Notes: generated by a model not told the origin, from the letters alone. Positions 1-12,034 are shown, counted from the first letter of the stretch. The stretch is DNA of 64,000 nucleotides from Malachius bipustulatus (GCA_910589415.1 OU342632.1:36655637-36719636), one strand, 5' to 3'. A program made the numbers and translations.

Positions 1-1177
1 AATGCATTTTTTCTTCGGTTTTGTATTAATAATTTTGATGAATCCATCGTTGTGATTAGAACTGCTTTTAAACCAAGACACAGACAGAATGTGGTTCCTA
101 AAACAATTTTTTAGCATTCAGAAAGAGTTTTTTCGATTTATTTAAAATAATTTTTACTACTTACAAGAGCATAATGAAACAGCATTGCATTTACCTTTCA
201 AAAAGTCAACGAATATGCGAAAGTTGTACGCTATACTGTTATTAATTGGTTAAATTACTATAAATTATATTTCTATGTACTTTAAGGTAAAGTTTTAAAT
301 AAATCAAATTTTACACAATTACAAAACTTCATTTTAGTTTAGAAATCGTCCGCAATGCGCGATGCGCTACCGGAATGCGCGTGAACAGTGTACCCATTTT
401 CGCCCGTCTATCTGCCGGTCTCTTTATAGTATGTATTTATAGTCTATCTGTATGTAACTCTAATCATGATAAAAATAAACAAGGTATGTCAGCGCGTCCT
501 GTGACGTCAGTATGGTGATACCTACATGCGACTCGGCAGTAATAATGACGTAAACTCGCGATTTAGTAGCTAATTTCGAAGTTTGTAGATGTTGCAGTAA
601 TTTTAATAAATTTGACTTCAGTACCTGACTCTGTCTGACAGCAAAAATGGTTTATTATGCTATGCGGTAAGTGCGCGGGTGTGAGAATCACGCAAGAAAA
701 ACGAAAGGCAAAGAGATATCTTTTTTTTAGTTGGCTAGCATAGGCAAAAGCAATTATTTATAAATGATTTGTATCGAATCACAAATCACAGTAAGCACTA
801 GCACTTTTCATTATACTCCACAAGTGCTGACTTCCACCTTCAAATATTTTCAAATCATCCGTTAGAGCTTGGATTACATTCACCACAGTGACGTCATGCG
901 CAGGCCGGACGAATTTTCAGTCTCAGCCTGACATATCTTGATGACTCTGATAAACAGTCAGAAGTCACATTTATAAATTAAAGATAAAATGTTAACCTGA
1001 CCCTGACTTTGGTTTAGGTTATGTTTTTTACTTGTCAAATGCAAAAATGTTTCCAGTTCCAGCCAGTTCCACAAAAACACGAAACTGCTGACTGTTTATA
1101 ATACATGATGAGTTAAAGAGTAAAATTCAAAATTAATCTGATTTGACGTTATTAAGCAAACGATTTTGTACCTGGTT
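1..1177. promoter_or_regulatory. Upstream region of the snapin-HEMK2 pair
   Basis: No supported coding exon. Two perfect CRE-type palindromes TGACGTCA lie at 502-509 and 889-896, and a related TGACGTAA lies near 545. CpG-containing GCGC-type words cluster at 350-390 and around 895-905, in contrast to the AT-rich surroundings. This fits a broad housekeeping promoter for the gene pair starting at 1178. The transcription start cannot be placed from sequence alone. Confidence 0.4.
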
Positions 1178-1646
1178 ATGGATAATTTAGATACGGAAAG
1201 CACTGCAACATCAATCGATGAAATCAGAGAGAGCTTCTTCTGTGAAAACCCAACTAGGGACATCCTAGCGGAAGGGTTGATGGGATTAATTAAACCCACA
1301 GTAGATCAGCTAGACGACAATTTGAAACGTACCAGGTATACTAACCCTCAACTGTTTCCACAGCATATATTTCTGACAGTTTCTTTATAGATTGGCTCAG
1401 CTAGAACTTAAACAGTGCATCGAATCCTTGAGCGAGGAATTGAAAAAAATATTAGAGACCCAACAGTCCACGGGAGATCTGGACGTCTACGTGAAAAAGT
1501 TGATCAATGCTAAGCAACGAGTAACTGTGGTCTCAAACATATTACAGAACGCTCAAGAACGATTGCTGAAACTGCATGTTTCCATCGAGAAAGAACAAGC
1601 TAAACGCAAGTCGGTGCAAGACCATACCCCTACCGAAAGTCCGTAG
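1178..1646 (+). CDS. snapin: Snapin (BLOC-1 subunit, SNARE-associated protein)
   Basis: Two exons, 1178-1335 and 1391-1646, joined in frame across a 55-base GT-AG intron (AG|A makes Arg53). The product is 137 aa; human snapin is 136 aa. Recognisable family blocks are EGLMGLIKPTVDQLD near residue 30, then DVYVKKLINAKQRV and NILQNAQERL in the second half. The rest is helical and coiled-coil forming. Snapin is a subunit of BLOC-1/BORC, acting in lysosome-related organelle biogenesis, lysosome positioning and SNARE-dependent secretion. The ATG at 1178 is the first ATG in frame. The stop TAG (1644-1646) is followed after two bases by the ATG of HEMK2, so both are probably on one mRNA. Confidence 0.94.
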
Positions 1647-1648
1647 GA

Positions 1649-2284
1649 ATGGATTTAAATTTAAAAACCCCTCACTATGATTTAAAGACATTTCATAATG
1701 TCTATGACCCGAGCGAAGATTCATTTCTCTTACTGGACGCCCTCGAATCTGAACTGCAACTAATTAAATCATCAAATCCCCTGTGTGTTGTCGAAATTGG
1801 TTCTGGTAGTGGAATTATTATTTCAGCACTGGCTTGTATTCTTGAAAACACACAATGTTTTGCCACCGATATCAATCCGGAAGCATGCCAAGCCACGTTA
1901 AATACGACCAAGTTGAATAATGTCACAGTAGAAATAATCAATATGGATCTATTGAGCAATTTCAAATATAATTCGTTTGATATGATAATCTTCAACCCAC
2001 CGTATGTTGTAACAGAGAGTTCCGAAGTAGAGGGACAGGGATTAAATCGAGCCTGGGCTGGTGGAGTTAGTGGACGTGAAATACTCGATCAAGTTTTGAA
2101 AAATCTAGACTGCTTGTTAAGTGAGAACGGTGTCTGCTATATGGTTATTTTAAAGGAGAACAAACCGGCTGAAATCGCGGAAGATTTGCTCTCAAAGGGG
2201 TATCAAATGGTTAAAATTCTCGAGAGAAAGATACGTGGAGAACATTTGTTTGTTTATAAATTTATGAAACTTCGAGGGTCATAA
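1649..2284 (+). CDS. N6AMT1: HEMK2/N6AMT1-type glutamine methyltransferase (eRF1 modifying)
   Basis: Single-exon ORF of 211 aa. It has the class I SAM-binding motif VEIGSGSGI (residues 48-56) and the catalytic NPPY tetrad (116-119), the signature of HemK-type methyltransferases acting on a glutamine amide. An acidic DIN motif after beta 2 is also present. In eukaryotes this protein, with its TRMT112 partner, methylates the GGQ glutamine of release factor eRF1 in the cytosol; activity toward other substrates has been reported. Length matches the family (human 214 aa). There is no room for its own promoter: the ATG comes two bases after the snapin stop. Translation probably depends on reinitiation or leaky scanning on a shared transcript. 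Confidence 0.95.
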   Translation: MDLNLKTPHYDLKTFHNVYDPSEDSFLLLDALESELQLIKSSNPLCVVEIGSGSGIIISALACILENTQCFATDINPEACQATLNTTKLNNVTVEIINMDLLSNFKYNSFDMIIFNPPYVVTESSEVEGQGLNRAWAGGVSGREILDQVLKNLDCLLSENGVCYMVILKENKPAEIAEDLLSKGYQMVKILERKIRGEHLFVYKFMKLRGS

Positions 2285-2849
2285 AAGTGTGATTTTATTG
2301 CTATTAAATGTTCCTTCATTGACTGTTTAACAAAAAATTCCCATTTACTTATTTTATTTCATAAGTTTAAAACCCAAAATACAGTGACCGGATGCATCAT
2401 GTTGAGAACAGCTGCCATTTTGCACCAGCCAATAGAAATGAAGGCATAAAATAATTGTTTGTTGTGTGATGAAAAAAAAATGACTTGTGGATTGTAAAAT
2501 TCACACTAATAATGTCTCAATAATAGGGGGGACATTTGTTGTCAATGTTCAAACTCAAGAAATTTCCCAGTAGTTACCAATTATTAGTCTTTATTGTCAC
2601 CACTGTGCTAGATTAACACGCTAACCCAAAAAGCCCATATAAACTTCATTGGCAAGTGGTCACCTAACAGTAGTTGGTTGGTAGTCACCTATACCCTATA
2701 GGCTAGTTACAGGGCAAGTCATTTTTGAAAATTGGAAAAAAAATGATGAAAAAATCGATCTTGGGAAACATGAAAAGGACAAAAATCATAATATCTAAAT
2801 GGGATATAAAACTATTTAATTTTTAAGTGATGGATGATATTTTATAATA
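2285..2849. other. Intergenic, 3' flank of HEMK2
   Basis: No coding potential seen. A possible ATTAAA poly(A) signal lies at about 2304, just after the HEMK2 stop. The rest is AT-rich single-copy-looking sequence up to the first palindromic element. Confidence 0.4.
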
Positions 2850-2965
2850 TACAGGATGTTTCAGAGATATAGGGCTAAATTTAAAGGGAAAGTTCCTCTC
2901 ATAAATATAAGTTGAAAAAATAAATTTCCACTCAAAGTGACGTTTCGTCAAAGTTTTAAAATATA

Positions 2966-4157
2966 CAGGGTGTCCCAATATTCCATGGACATGGAGCAAC
3001 CACAGATTACTGAGGTAAAAAAAAGTCGCTCGGAGCAAACTTATCTCTATACCAAAATGCTTCGTTTGTCCGTTAGAGGGCTTCAAAGTCTTTTGAAAAT
3101 TTTAGTTTTTTTGAAATAGCTCAAAGTCGGCTGATTCCAATTCGATGAAATTTAGTAGGTAAATTTCTTATTAAAAGTACTAATTTCTGATGTACATGAT
3201 AATTTGACGAAGACCCGGGAAGGGGTAAACTACCCCTACCCTCCATTAAAATCGATCGTAATTGTTGATAGGGTGGCAGGAACGCTGTTCATGTTTGAAC
3301 GTTGTTTGAAAGATACAACGTTTTAGCCCATTTTTGGTCTCCTACAAAAATCTGTATCTTTCCGAGGTGCTATGTGATAAAATAAATTAGTCGATGATAA
3401 CTAAATTTTTATTTCATTCTTTTAATTTGAAATCAAATTTCCAATTGTTAGGTGATTATTTGATCTAATCAAATAAAAGATGCTCGATGTGGGCGCCGGT
3501 TTGGACCCTAGAAAGTTCCATCCTGCGCAAAAAAATTATTTGAACTCTTCTTTTGGAACCTCGTCGTTTTGCAAACTTTTTACTGCGTTTGAAAAAAACC
3601 GTTTGCAAACACCTGAAAAAAAACCGAACCATACTAAACATCTTCTATGAGATTAGATCAAATAATCACCTGAATATTGAAAATTTGATTTCAAATTAAA
3701 AGACTGAAATAAAATTTTGGTAAGGTACCATCGACTAATTTATTTCATCACATAGCACCTCGGAAAGATACAGATTTTTGTAGGAGACCAAAAATGGGTT
3801 AAAACGATGTATCTTTCAAACAAAAAAACATGAACAGCGTTCCTGCTACCCTATCAATAATTACGATCGATTTTAATGGAGGGTAGGGGTAGTTTCACCC
3901 CTTCCCGGGTTTCCGTCAAATTATCATGTACATCAGAATTTAGTACTTTTAATAAGAAATTTACCTACTAAATTTCGTCGAATTTGAATCAGCCAACTTT
4001 GAGCTATTTCAAAAAAACTAAAATTTTCAAAAGACTTTGAAGCCCTCTAACGGACAAACGAAGCATTTTGGTATAGAGATAAGTTTGCTCCGAGCGACTT
4101 TTTTTTACCTCAGTAATCTGTGGTTGCTCCATGTCCATGGAATATTGGGACACCCTG
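2966..4157. mobile_element. Palindromic CAGGGTGTCCC element B nested in element A
   Basis: CAGGGTG at 2966 and CACCCTG at 4151-4157, with TA on both sides (2964-2965 and 4158-4159). The arms are inverted copies about 500 bp long (for example 2970-3470 against 3655-4155) with scattered differences. A spacer of about 180 bp near 3480-3650 lacks a usable ORF. It interrupts the left arm of element A, so it inserted later. Non-autonomous foldback-type element. Confidence 0.85.
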
Positions 4158-4285
4158 TATAAGAGTTTTTGGTTATTATAATTTATAACTTGTGTAAATT
4201 TAAACCGATTTTAATAAAATTTGGCATGAACAATAAGCAAACAAAGACCTTTAATTTGGCTATTTCTGGTTTTGTGGATGTCTGT

Positions 4286-4347
4286 CAGTGGCGTAGATAT
4301 TCAGTGTTTGCCCCCCCCCCTTTCCCTCCCTATTTTTTACGCCATTG
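4286..4347. repeat. 62-bp CAGTGGCG...CGCCATTG module in element A
   Basis: A short segment bounded by inverted ends CAGTGGCG and CGCCATTG. A diverged inverted partner of 59 bp lies at 4607-4665, symmetrically in the other arm. It contains a run of ten C. Modules of about the same size occur in other palindromes of the window (47342-47400, 45914-45972, 54926-54985). Confidence 0.6.
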
Positions 4348-4958
4348 ACTTTATTGCAATTACAAAACAGTTTTTCAATTGCCCGTACATTTTAGAACAA
4401 AAGGTATTGTTTAATTTTTTATACCACGTACCGTTTTTGAGATATTTGAAGTTTCCTCAGGCAATGTCATTAATTGAATAACATAATGAATACAAATTCT
4501 AATCAGATAAATTTTAATGAAATTAATAATTTTGCAATGCATTATGTCGTATGAAAAAACTAAAGAACATTTTTTTGTTCAAAAATGCACATATTTGCAA
4601 TAAAGTCAGTAGCATAAAATTTAGGGAGAGAAAAGGGACGACAACCCTGAATGTCTAAGCCACTGGAAGACATCTACAAAAACTGAAATAGCTAATGGAT
4701 GATAAATTCAACATCCATCAGTATACAGATTCTACAAAGTAAGGGTTGAAAACATAAATTTTATGAAATAGCTAAATTAAAGAGCTTTGTTTGCTTATAA
4801 TTATTGTTCATGTCAAGTTTCATCAAAATCTTCTATCTATCTATCTATCTTTTAAACGAGAAGTCATTTTGAGCTAAAATTAATTTTTTCAACTTATAGG
4901 TATTTATGAGAGGAATTACCCCTTTAAATTTGGTCCTGTATCTCTAAAGCACCCTGTA

Positions 4959-5840
4959 TGTTCGATTTTACACTGCACAATATTTTTTTATTCTTATTAT
5001 GTTGAGTGTTTAAGTAAATTATTATTAATGAGATATATGAATTTTTTTTCCTCTACCGGATTCAATTTATTTGACTAATCATTTACATATTGTCTATTTC
5101 TCGTGCATACTTTCAAATTGTTGCAAAAAATAAAAAATGCTGACTTCAGAACTAAACACATATCGATTTTTTGAAAAACTTATTAATTGCTTTCATAAAT
5201 GTTTTTCTTATTGCAGCTGGCTTACCACTGTTATTTATTTATTATAGGTGGCTCTTTTTGTACAAAAAATAACATTACAACTCTAAATAAAATTTAATTT
5301 ACTAAAACAAAAATGTACATATGTACTTTATAATGTAATGGTGATGGTGAACATTTAAAATTATACAAAAATAAAAATATCACTGTTAAACTATTATGAA
5401 CACTGACAAACTTCTTAATTTAAACAAACAATAATAAATAAATACATAATAATAATAATAATAATATAGTAGAGTAGAGCGTAGAAAAACGAGGATACTT
5501 TAATAGGTATCACAAAGTTAATTTAGAATTTAAATGAAAAATTTTCCTCAACACTGAAACTGGAATAAGAATCCTTTAAACTAAATTTATGTTTAACGTG
5601 CGAGGGATCTAAAATTAAAATTTGGAAAAGTTATATCATTTTTTAATGAAAATATTTAAGATGATTATAATGAAATAATTTCAAGCCAAATGGTCCAAAT
5701 ACTTTTCATACTCAAGGCCCAGTTGAAGTTGTCCTTGTTAAATTGAGCCCAGTAAGGTAAAATTTATAAGAATGCATAAGATAGGTAATTCAATAATTTT
5801 TTTGGGAGACCTTTTTATAAAACGTCCGTTTCACAAATCC
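4959..5840. other. AT-rich intergenic, downstream of eco
   Basis: No coding potential seen. It contains a short (AAT)n microsatellite at about 5447-5466. It presumably includes the eco 3' UTR next to 5840. Confidence 0.4.
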
Positions 5841-7840
5841 TTACACGTCATACAGAAGATAATTCGGGGTCCCAAAGTATTTTCGGGCAAACTTTTTCCC
5901 CAGCTCGGTGGGTGAACTAATTGCAATATCAGAATTTGTCAGTATTTGACCGAAAGTGAAATTCTTCTTCAGGCAATTCAGCAAATTGGTGGCGATCTTT
6001 TGCTTCCTGAAAGCCTCAGCAACCCAAATACGAGAAATGCCGCATTTGATCGGATATGTTTCTTCGCTGCAAAAGTCACATCCTCCAGGTTCTTCCAACA
6101 TTTTCCTACCGCAGGTTTTTGGCTCTGCTGCCAAACAGCCTGCTATTTTCCTATTTTTAATGCACAGATATATCTGAAAGAAATAATATTATAATTATTG
6201 CTGCGAGAACAAGCTCCAGGAAAAGTGAACTTATCTATAAAAGTTATGAAACATATATGGATGGATGTAAAAAAACATTCCAGCTGTTTGTTACATAGTC
6301 TATTCAGTGAATGAGTGAGGATGAATAATTAGTGTAGGAGAGAATCGATTATGAAAGAGGCAAGCTAATTTATGAAAATAAAGTCACAATACAATAATTA
6401 TAACAATGGATATAGTTGAAAAGTACCTGAGAATTATTTATGTCATAGCTCATGTCGTAATAACCCAATTCCCTGTTTACTAAATCCAAAAGGTCTCGAA
6501 CTTTTTTAAACCATATTTTAGAGTCATTAGGTAAGATTTGTATTATTCGTCTATCAGTGAATTCAGCTACTACATGCTCATTTTTCCAGCCCTAAAAGAG
6601 ATAATATTATCATTACTATATTAAAAATATGCCATTAGAATTTGTACATAATATATAGAAATATATTTACATCGAATCGTAAAGTATGTGCCGCAACATG
6701 ATAAGATTCGTGCATTATTTCGTCGCTAGGATCTCCCTTGTGGTAGACAATCTGACATTCATGACATTCCGTAAGTCCAAAATTCTTTTGACCGAAGTCA
6801 AGAAGCATCTGACCCTTTGGGAGTTTCTTAAATTTCTTGGCTGGGTTCGCTCTGACAGACTTAAAGAACTTTCGATTCTCCTTCTCTGCTTCTACTGGGA
6901 CTTCGTCGTCGTCACTCCAAGAGGGCCTGCGAGAGCGCTTATTAGAATCGTTGTCATCGTCACTATCATTGGAAACTCGAGACTTCAGTAGTTTAGCTGT
7001 TATGTTCTCCAGGCTTTCTTTACAACTGTCTGTATTAATCTGTTTCTGAGGCCTACTATTCAAAGTTTCCAAATCGTTTATGTACTCGAATAGGATCTCA
7101 TCATCTGAGTCCGGTTGTTTTGGGTTTTGGGAACTTACTGCAGTTTTACGGTATACCGATCCGGAAGTAACACTTTCTTTCATTGCTTCAGTATTGATTT
7201 GTTTCTGCGGTGCGGCCTTGATGTTTTCCAAGTCTTTTAAATATTCACTGAGCGCATCATCGATATCATTGTTTTTATTTTCTGGTGGTTTATTTTGGCT
7301 TTGATTTTGAGCTAGATAAGCATTGAGGGGGGAATTGTTCATTATAGTCGTAGCAGCCTCCAGAAGAACATTTTTTGACACCTGTTTTCGCTTTGGTTTT
7401 ATTTTATGGTCAACACCTGCATTGATTAAACCTAGTCTACTTCTTTGCCCCAGCTTTCTAATTATTTTTCTGGGGGCTCGTTTTGGTTTTGATAGATTTA
7501 CTCTGGGAGTTGAAACTGTTTTTTCAATAACTCCAGGAGAATTGGTTTCATTCTTTGCACTGCGTTCACTACTAGAATAAAAGCTTCTCGTGGGCAAACC
7601 ACCAAAGTCGTCGGAGGAAATTGATGCCAGGCTGGTATTGTTTGAACAATCGATGTTCTCAGTTTCCAAATCTGAATTATCAACACCAATGCTGCTTGGT
7701 TCATGATCCATAATTGGAGTTATTTGCTCTAAGTCGTCTTCCGAATTCTTGGAAGTAAATAGCCTCCTACGTCTTTCATCAATTTTTGGAGAGTGCACGT
7801 ACTTACTAGAGGACTTTTGGTGTTTCTGAATTTTCTGCAT
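5841..7840 (-). CDS. eco: Cohesin acetyltransferase Eco/ESCO
   Basis: Three exons on the - strand: 7840-6671, 6591-6427 and 6173-5841, both junctions in phase 0, giving 555 aa. The first 340 residues are low-complexity, acidic and serine-rich with basic patches, as in other ESCO proteins. A conserved GQKNFG block leads into the C2H2 finger C359-x2-C362-x14-H377-x3-H381. The acetyltransferase domain follows: GWKNEHVVAEF at the start of exon 2, CGISRIWV (489-496), the acetyl-CoA loop RKQKIA (501-506) and the C-terminal TPNYLLYDV. ESCO enzymes acetylate SMC3 in S phase to establish sister-chromatid cohesion. All family landmarks are present and the frame is intact. Start is the ATG at 7840-7838. 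Confidence 0.95.
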
Positions 7841-8419
7841 CTTTACGACTTGTAAAATACATGAGAATTTTCGATAAAAATTGTTTCAGTTTATTGTGAT
7901 GTTCACGTAATTTTATCATTCACTCAACTAGCAAGGAATTAGAACGACCAAGAAACTGGCTCTGAAGGCCAGCAGATGAAATGGATGATAAAAACTTTCA
8001 GAAGAAAAACAATCTCAACTGCTGCAGCTGGTAACATCCCGCGTTTTTAGTTTTTGGTTAGTTTTAAAATTATCCCGCCTTTTTTAGATATAAATTGTAC
8101 CGAACTTTCATCAACTTAATAAAAACCTGAAATATTGACTGATGCTACAACGCCGATAGTCGTGATAATAATAAATCCATGGCGGTGTAATTTCTAGATT
8201 TTTATAAGGAAACGGCAAACCAATACCTGTTCACCAGGTTCTTCTAATAAGTTTCAAGGTTTCTAGTCATCGTCTTGAGATAAAATTAACTTCAAAGTTC
8301 AAAGTCACCATTAATCAACACATTAATAATTTTACCACGAAAACGTAATGCGCATGCGTATTACATGGAAATTGGATAGATCCAGCAAGACAAGGACTTT
8401 ATTTATTTGATTACCAGGG
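7841..8419. promoter_or_regulatory. Promoter side of eco
   Basis: Intergenic DNA between the divergent eco (-) and the methyltransferase-like gene (+). No ORF is supported. A CpG-containing GCGCATGCG word resembling an NRF-1 site lies near 8350. The assignment as a promoter is by position. Confidence 0.3.
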
Positions 8420-8892
8420 GTACGTTCAGAAATTCACTCTGGAGTACGATTGGAGTAGGGGTAGAGTAATGAGCGTATCTCCTGCTCACCCGTATCTCAT
8501 AACCCGTTCATAAACCTACCCCGCCATTTGTCAAGACAACTGCAGTGTCATAGGATTTATTTACACAAGAAACACAACACAGAACTAAAGAAAAAGACAT
8601 TCCAAACCCTTGAGCCGGTTTACAGCGAATAAATACCACGAAATGCGAATAGAATAAGAACTAATATACTTTAAAATTCTTACACTAGGATAAATGCCCC
8701 TTAATTTGACAGGTTAAATGTCAGAGTACGTTCGTACCCGCCTATTCCGTAGGGGTAGGGTATTCGGAGCATGCCCTAGAGTACGAACTCTTAGTTTATG
8801 AACGCTGTAAATGACATTTCCAGGGGTATGCCAATAGTTTCTGAACGGCCCAGGAGGATGCTCTGTATACTCGGAGTAAGTTTCTGAACGTA
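8420..8892. mobile_element. MITE with TACGTTCAGAAA termini
   Basis: Imperfect terminal inverted repeats of about 30 bp: TACGTTCAGAAA at 8421-8432 and its complement at 8881-8892, both continuing into related TTACTCYGGAGTA-type sequence. The interior of about 410 bp has repeated GTACG/GAGTACG words and no coding capacity. No clear target duplication was identified. Superfamily unassigned. Confidence 0.6.
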
Positions 8893-9256
8893 GTCCAGTT
8901 ATCACAAAGATTAAACGTTAGATTATGTAGAGATTGATATTTTGAATTTGTACCCTCCATGATCGCGGTTGGAGACCTGAATGACGTCATCTGTTTCAAG
9001 CATAAATTGTACTTGCATAGTTTCTTTGCAGCTGTTGACATCTATTAACAAAGACAGTTACTAAAATTTAAATGAATTTGGCGGTAAAACTAGAAGGTGC
9101 CCTTGACTAAGGAGAATACTAAAAATAAAATCCAATTATCGGAACATATATTTACGGCGGATGGGATGATGAATGGAAAAAAATAACAAATTTCTCTATT
9201 ATGCAATGCAAGTCTAGTAGTAAGTGTAAATAAAAATAAGCTTAAAAAAAATTAAA
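8893..9256. promoter_or_regulatory. 5' flank of methyltransferase-like gene
   Basis: No coding exon is supported. A TGACGTCA site occurs at about 8980-8990. The region directly before the ATG at 9257 is strongly A-rich, as is common for insect start sites. Confidence 0.3.
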
Positions 9257-9898
9257 ATGGATGAACAATTTTTGGATGATATTACTGTTCTTTATAAAAA
9301 CAACCAGTGGCAAGATATACTTCAGTTAAACGAAAATTCAAATAATGCATTTGCTAATAAATTATTGTGGGTCTGGCCGAGTGAATCTAACTTAAAATTT
9401 ATAAATGAATTAATATCAAGATTCAAAATAAAGGGAATAACTTCAGTGGGATGCGGTTGTGGTTTGTTAGAATGGATTATAAGTAAATCAATAGGTAAGA
9501 TTTTAATTTAATTCTTAAAGGAAAAACATAACTTTATTTTTGTTGCAGGTATATCGATAATAGGTTTAGAAGTAAACCGAGAGTGGTGGGATAGTAAATA
9601 CAGCCCTCCATTATTTATACCATTGGATTTTCCTTCATTTCCATTAAGGGTGGGTGATTTAAAAAGAGATTTTGCTTTGATGTTCTGCTACTTTAACGAT
9701 GGTGATGCATTTAGAAATTATGTAGAAGCCTATACCGGAGATTTGATTTTTATTATTGGACCAGGAAAGAATAATGGAAAATATACGGACCCTCTACCTT
9801 TTGATCCAAAATTCGGTTTAAGCAAATGGAAATTGTACAGTTCTCAAGAAGTAAAAAATACAGGGGATTATATAGTTGCTTATTGTAGAGACAGTTGA
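9257..9898 (+). CDS. Uncharacterised SAM-dependent methyltransferase-like protein
   Basis: Two exons, 9257-9494 and 9549-9898, joined across a 54-base intron (G|GT makes Gly80), giving 195 aa. The motif SVGCGCGLLEW (residues 63-73) and the following GLEVNREWW (85-93) look like the glycine-rich loop and acidic beta-2 end of a class I methyltransferase. LWVWPS near residue 37 and FIIGPGKNNGKYTDP in the C-terminal half are other striking blocks. I cannot name the family or a substrate. It is shorter than most methyltransferases and has no obvious target-recognition domain. The frame, codon use and splice sites look like a functional gene. Confidence 0.82.
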
Positions 9899-10179
9899 TA
9901 ATAAGAAACAATTTATATTTATCTAAACTGCAACAGGTTATCGTTAATTTATAAAATTACACTTACTTAATTACAAAATTACATGTAATATGTACATAAA
10001 ACATGAAAATAAAAACAGAGTAATTAATTACAATAATATAACATAAAATATATAATAAATAAATCCTTGGGGACCTTGTTAATAAAATGAAGTGTCTGGC
10101 TTTACTCCAATTATTAAATTTTTTATTCACAAGGCCCATGATAGATATGTCTTAATGATTCAATTAATATAAATAAATC
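9899..10179. other. Convergent 3' ends (+ methyltransferase-like gene, - zinc-finger gene)
   Basis: AT-rich 3' UTR/intergenic sequence with several AATAAA-type words (for example near 10055-10065) that could serve the + gene. Nothing else seen. Confidence 0.4.
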
Positions 10180-12034
10180 TTATTTATCTGCCTTATGATG
10201 CATCAGTACATGAGCTGTATAAATTTCTTTATTTACAGATCTAAACTGGCAATATTCACAGGTGAACATTAAATTCTTTTCCAAACCGGGATGCTTAGTT
10301 TTTAAATGCACTTTATAAGTGCTGCTTTGAATGCAAGCGTAAGAGCAATAAGCACACTTGTATGGTTTCTGTCCTGAATGTCTCAACTTGTGCCTTCTTA
10401 AGGAGTTATGATCCGATGTGGTGTAGGTACAAATTTCACAACTAAAGGGTTTCTCTCCTGCAAATAATCAACAGAATTAAGGGTTGTAGGTGGCCTTTTG
10501 TGGCAAGTTTAAAACAAAATACTACACTACAATAAAAAATGTCTGTTGAAGTATGGAAAAATAATATCACCTGTATGCTGCCTCGTGTGCATCCTCAATG
10601 AACTCCTAGATGATCCCTTATACCCACAGAAGCTACAAAGGTAGGGTTTGATTTTCATATGTACAACGTCCATGTGAATATTAAGCTGTCGCTTATCAGA
10701 GAAATGTTTGCTGCATAATTCACATTCCATGACCTCTCTATCGTTCTTTTTATGAGTCACTGAATGATTCCGCAATTGTTTGGAATTCTTGAAGGCTTTA
10801 TCACATATACTACAAGAGTACGCTTTCACATCACCATGGATTAATTTATGTATTCCGTTTAATTTACCTAAACTGTAAGTTTTATAATCGCATTTATCAC
10901 AGGAGAATAGTTCCATATCGATTTTATGGATTCTCCACAAATGACTACTAAGAGGCTTCCAGCCTGAGAATATTTCACTACACTCGGGACACTTAAAATT
11001 ACCATGGTCGGATTGGTGACACTTTAAATGATATTGCATTTTATTTATATCCAGAAAGTGTACTTTACAATGCGACACGACGCATCTGTGTCGTATACTT
11101 TTCCGTTCTTGGTTTTTAGCAGTATTTTGATCGATCATCGTATTAAAAATTCTCCTAGCGCTATTAGCAGAAATATCACATTGAGGTAAGATGATGATCT
11201 CGTTATCGTTTTTAGGCAGAGTATTGACTTGACCGATATCAGTCTCCAGCATAGTGTCGCTTTCAAAACTTTGTAAGGTAATCGAATCATCATTTTCAAT
11301 GCTTCTTTCAATCTGTTTTTCCATTACCAGTTCTTCCTGAAGTGTATTCTTTTTTAACTCAGCCTCGTTTCTACAATAAATCACACCTTTCGACTTAACA
11401 GCTTTAACTTCATTCTCTCGCTTACTGTTTTCATTGGAGTAGTACACGACTGCTTGAACAATTTTAGCCAGGTCGGAATGACCGACCCCGTGGTCATGGA
11501 TTAAATGCGATCGAAGCGAGACCTTATGGTAGAATATATTAGCACATGCGGGACATTTTAATTGGGGGAGTTTCTTTTCCGTTTTATTTTTATGATTAAC
11601 AGCTAGATGTTCGGTAATTTTGGTGTCCTTTGTGCATAAAAACGGGCACAAATTGCAGACAAAATATAACATGTCCGCAAAGTTTTCTTGTTCTTCATTC
11701 TTGATATCATCTTTTTTAATGCTGCTCTTTTGATCCGATGAATTATCTTTGAGAATTATAAAGTTATTGTCGGTTTCTGGTAGAACTATGTCGCTCGTTT
11801 GGACTAGGAAGGTGTCTTGTGAAATGTTCACTTGAGAAGATAATCGATTCGAGGGAGTTAGATTCGAGAGAATCGCTGTAAGTTGATTACCGAGGATTGG
11901 TAAGCTTTCCTGTAACGCGTAATTGATCATTATTTTGAATAAAATAACTGGAGAAAGCTCACCTCTTGATGGGCTAATTCGATATTGTTAACCCAGACAA
12001 TATTTCCTTGCACCTCTGATTGCTCAGTTTTCAT
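10180..12034 (-). CDS. C2H2 zinc-finger protein with 11 fingers
   Basis: Three exons on the - strand: 12034-11963 (24 codons from ATG), 11909-10571 and 10457-10180, giving 562 aa. The short first intron is 53 bases; the second junction makes HTG|EKP, a perfect C2H2 linker, which supports the splice. Eleven C2H2 fingers can be counted. Two lie near residues 115-175, followed by an acidic and serine-rich region of about 120 residues, then nine more to the C-terminus. Several have spacing or linkers unlike the TGEKP consensus. No ZAD or BTB domain is visible. A sequence-specific nuclear DNA-binding role is likely; the orthologue cannot be named because array proteins of this type are numerous in insects. 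Confidence 0.9.

Larger units (their letters stand above)
2852..4956. mobile_element. Palindromic CAGGATG/CACCCTG element A (host of element B)
   Basis: Left end CAGGATG at 2852 and right end CACCCTG at 4950-4956, each flanked by TA (2850-2851 and 4957-4958). The left end through 2960 is inversely repeated near 4850-4956. The repeat continues on the other side of the inserted element B: 4165-4300 pairs with about 4640-4840. Without B the element is about 0.9 kb and almost entirely inverted repeat. Its right arm has gained a (TATC)n microsatellite (about 4832-4850). No transposase is left. TA duplication and ends fit the IS630/Tc1/mariner superfamily. Confidence 0.8.

Noticed and set aside
646..666. 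ATG with a short frame (MVYYAMR) directly before a GTAAGT donor, as if a first coding exon
   Set aside because: No acceptor and continuing exon of a recognisable gene could be found downstream on the + strand before snapin.
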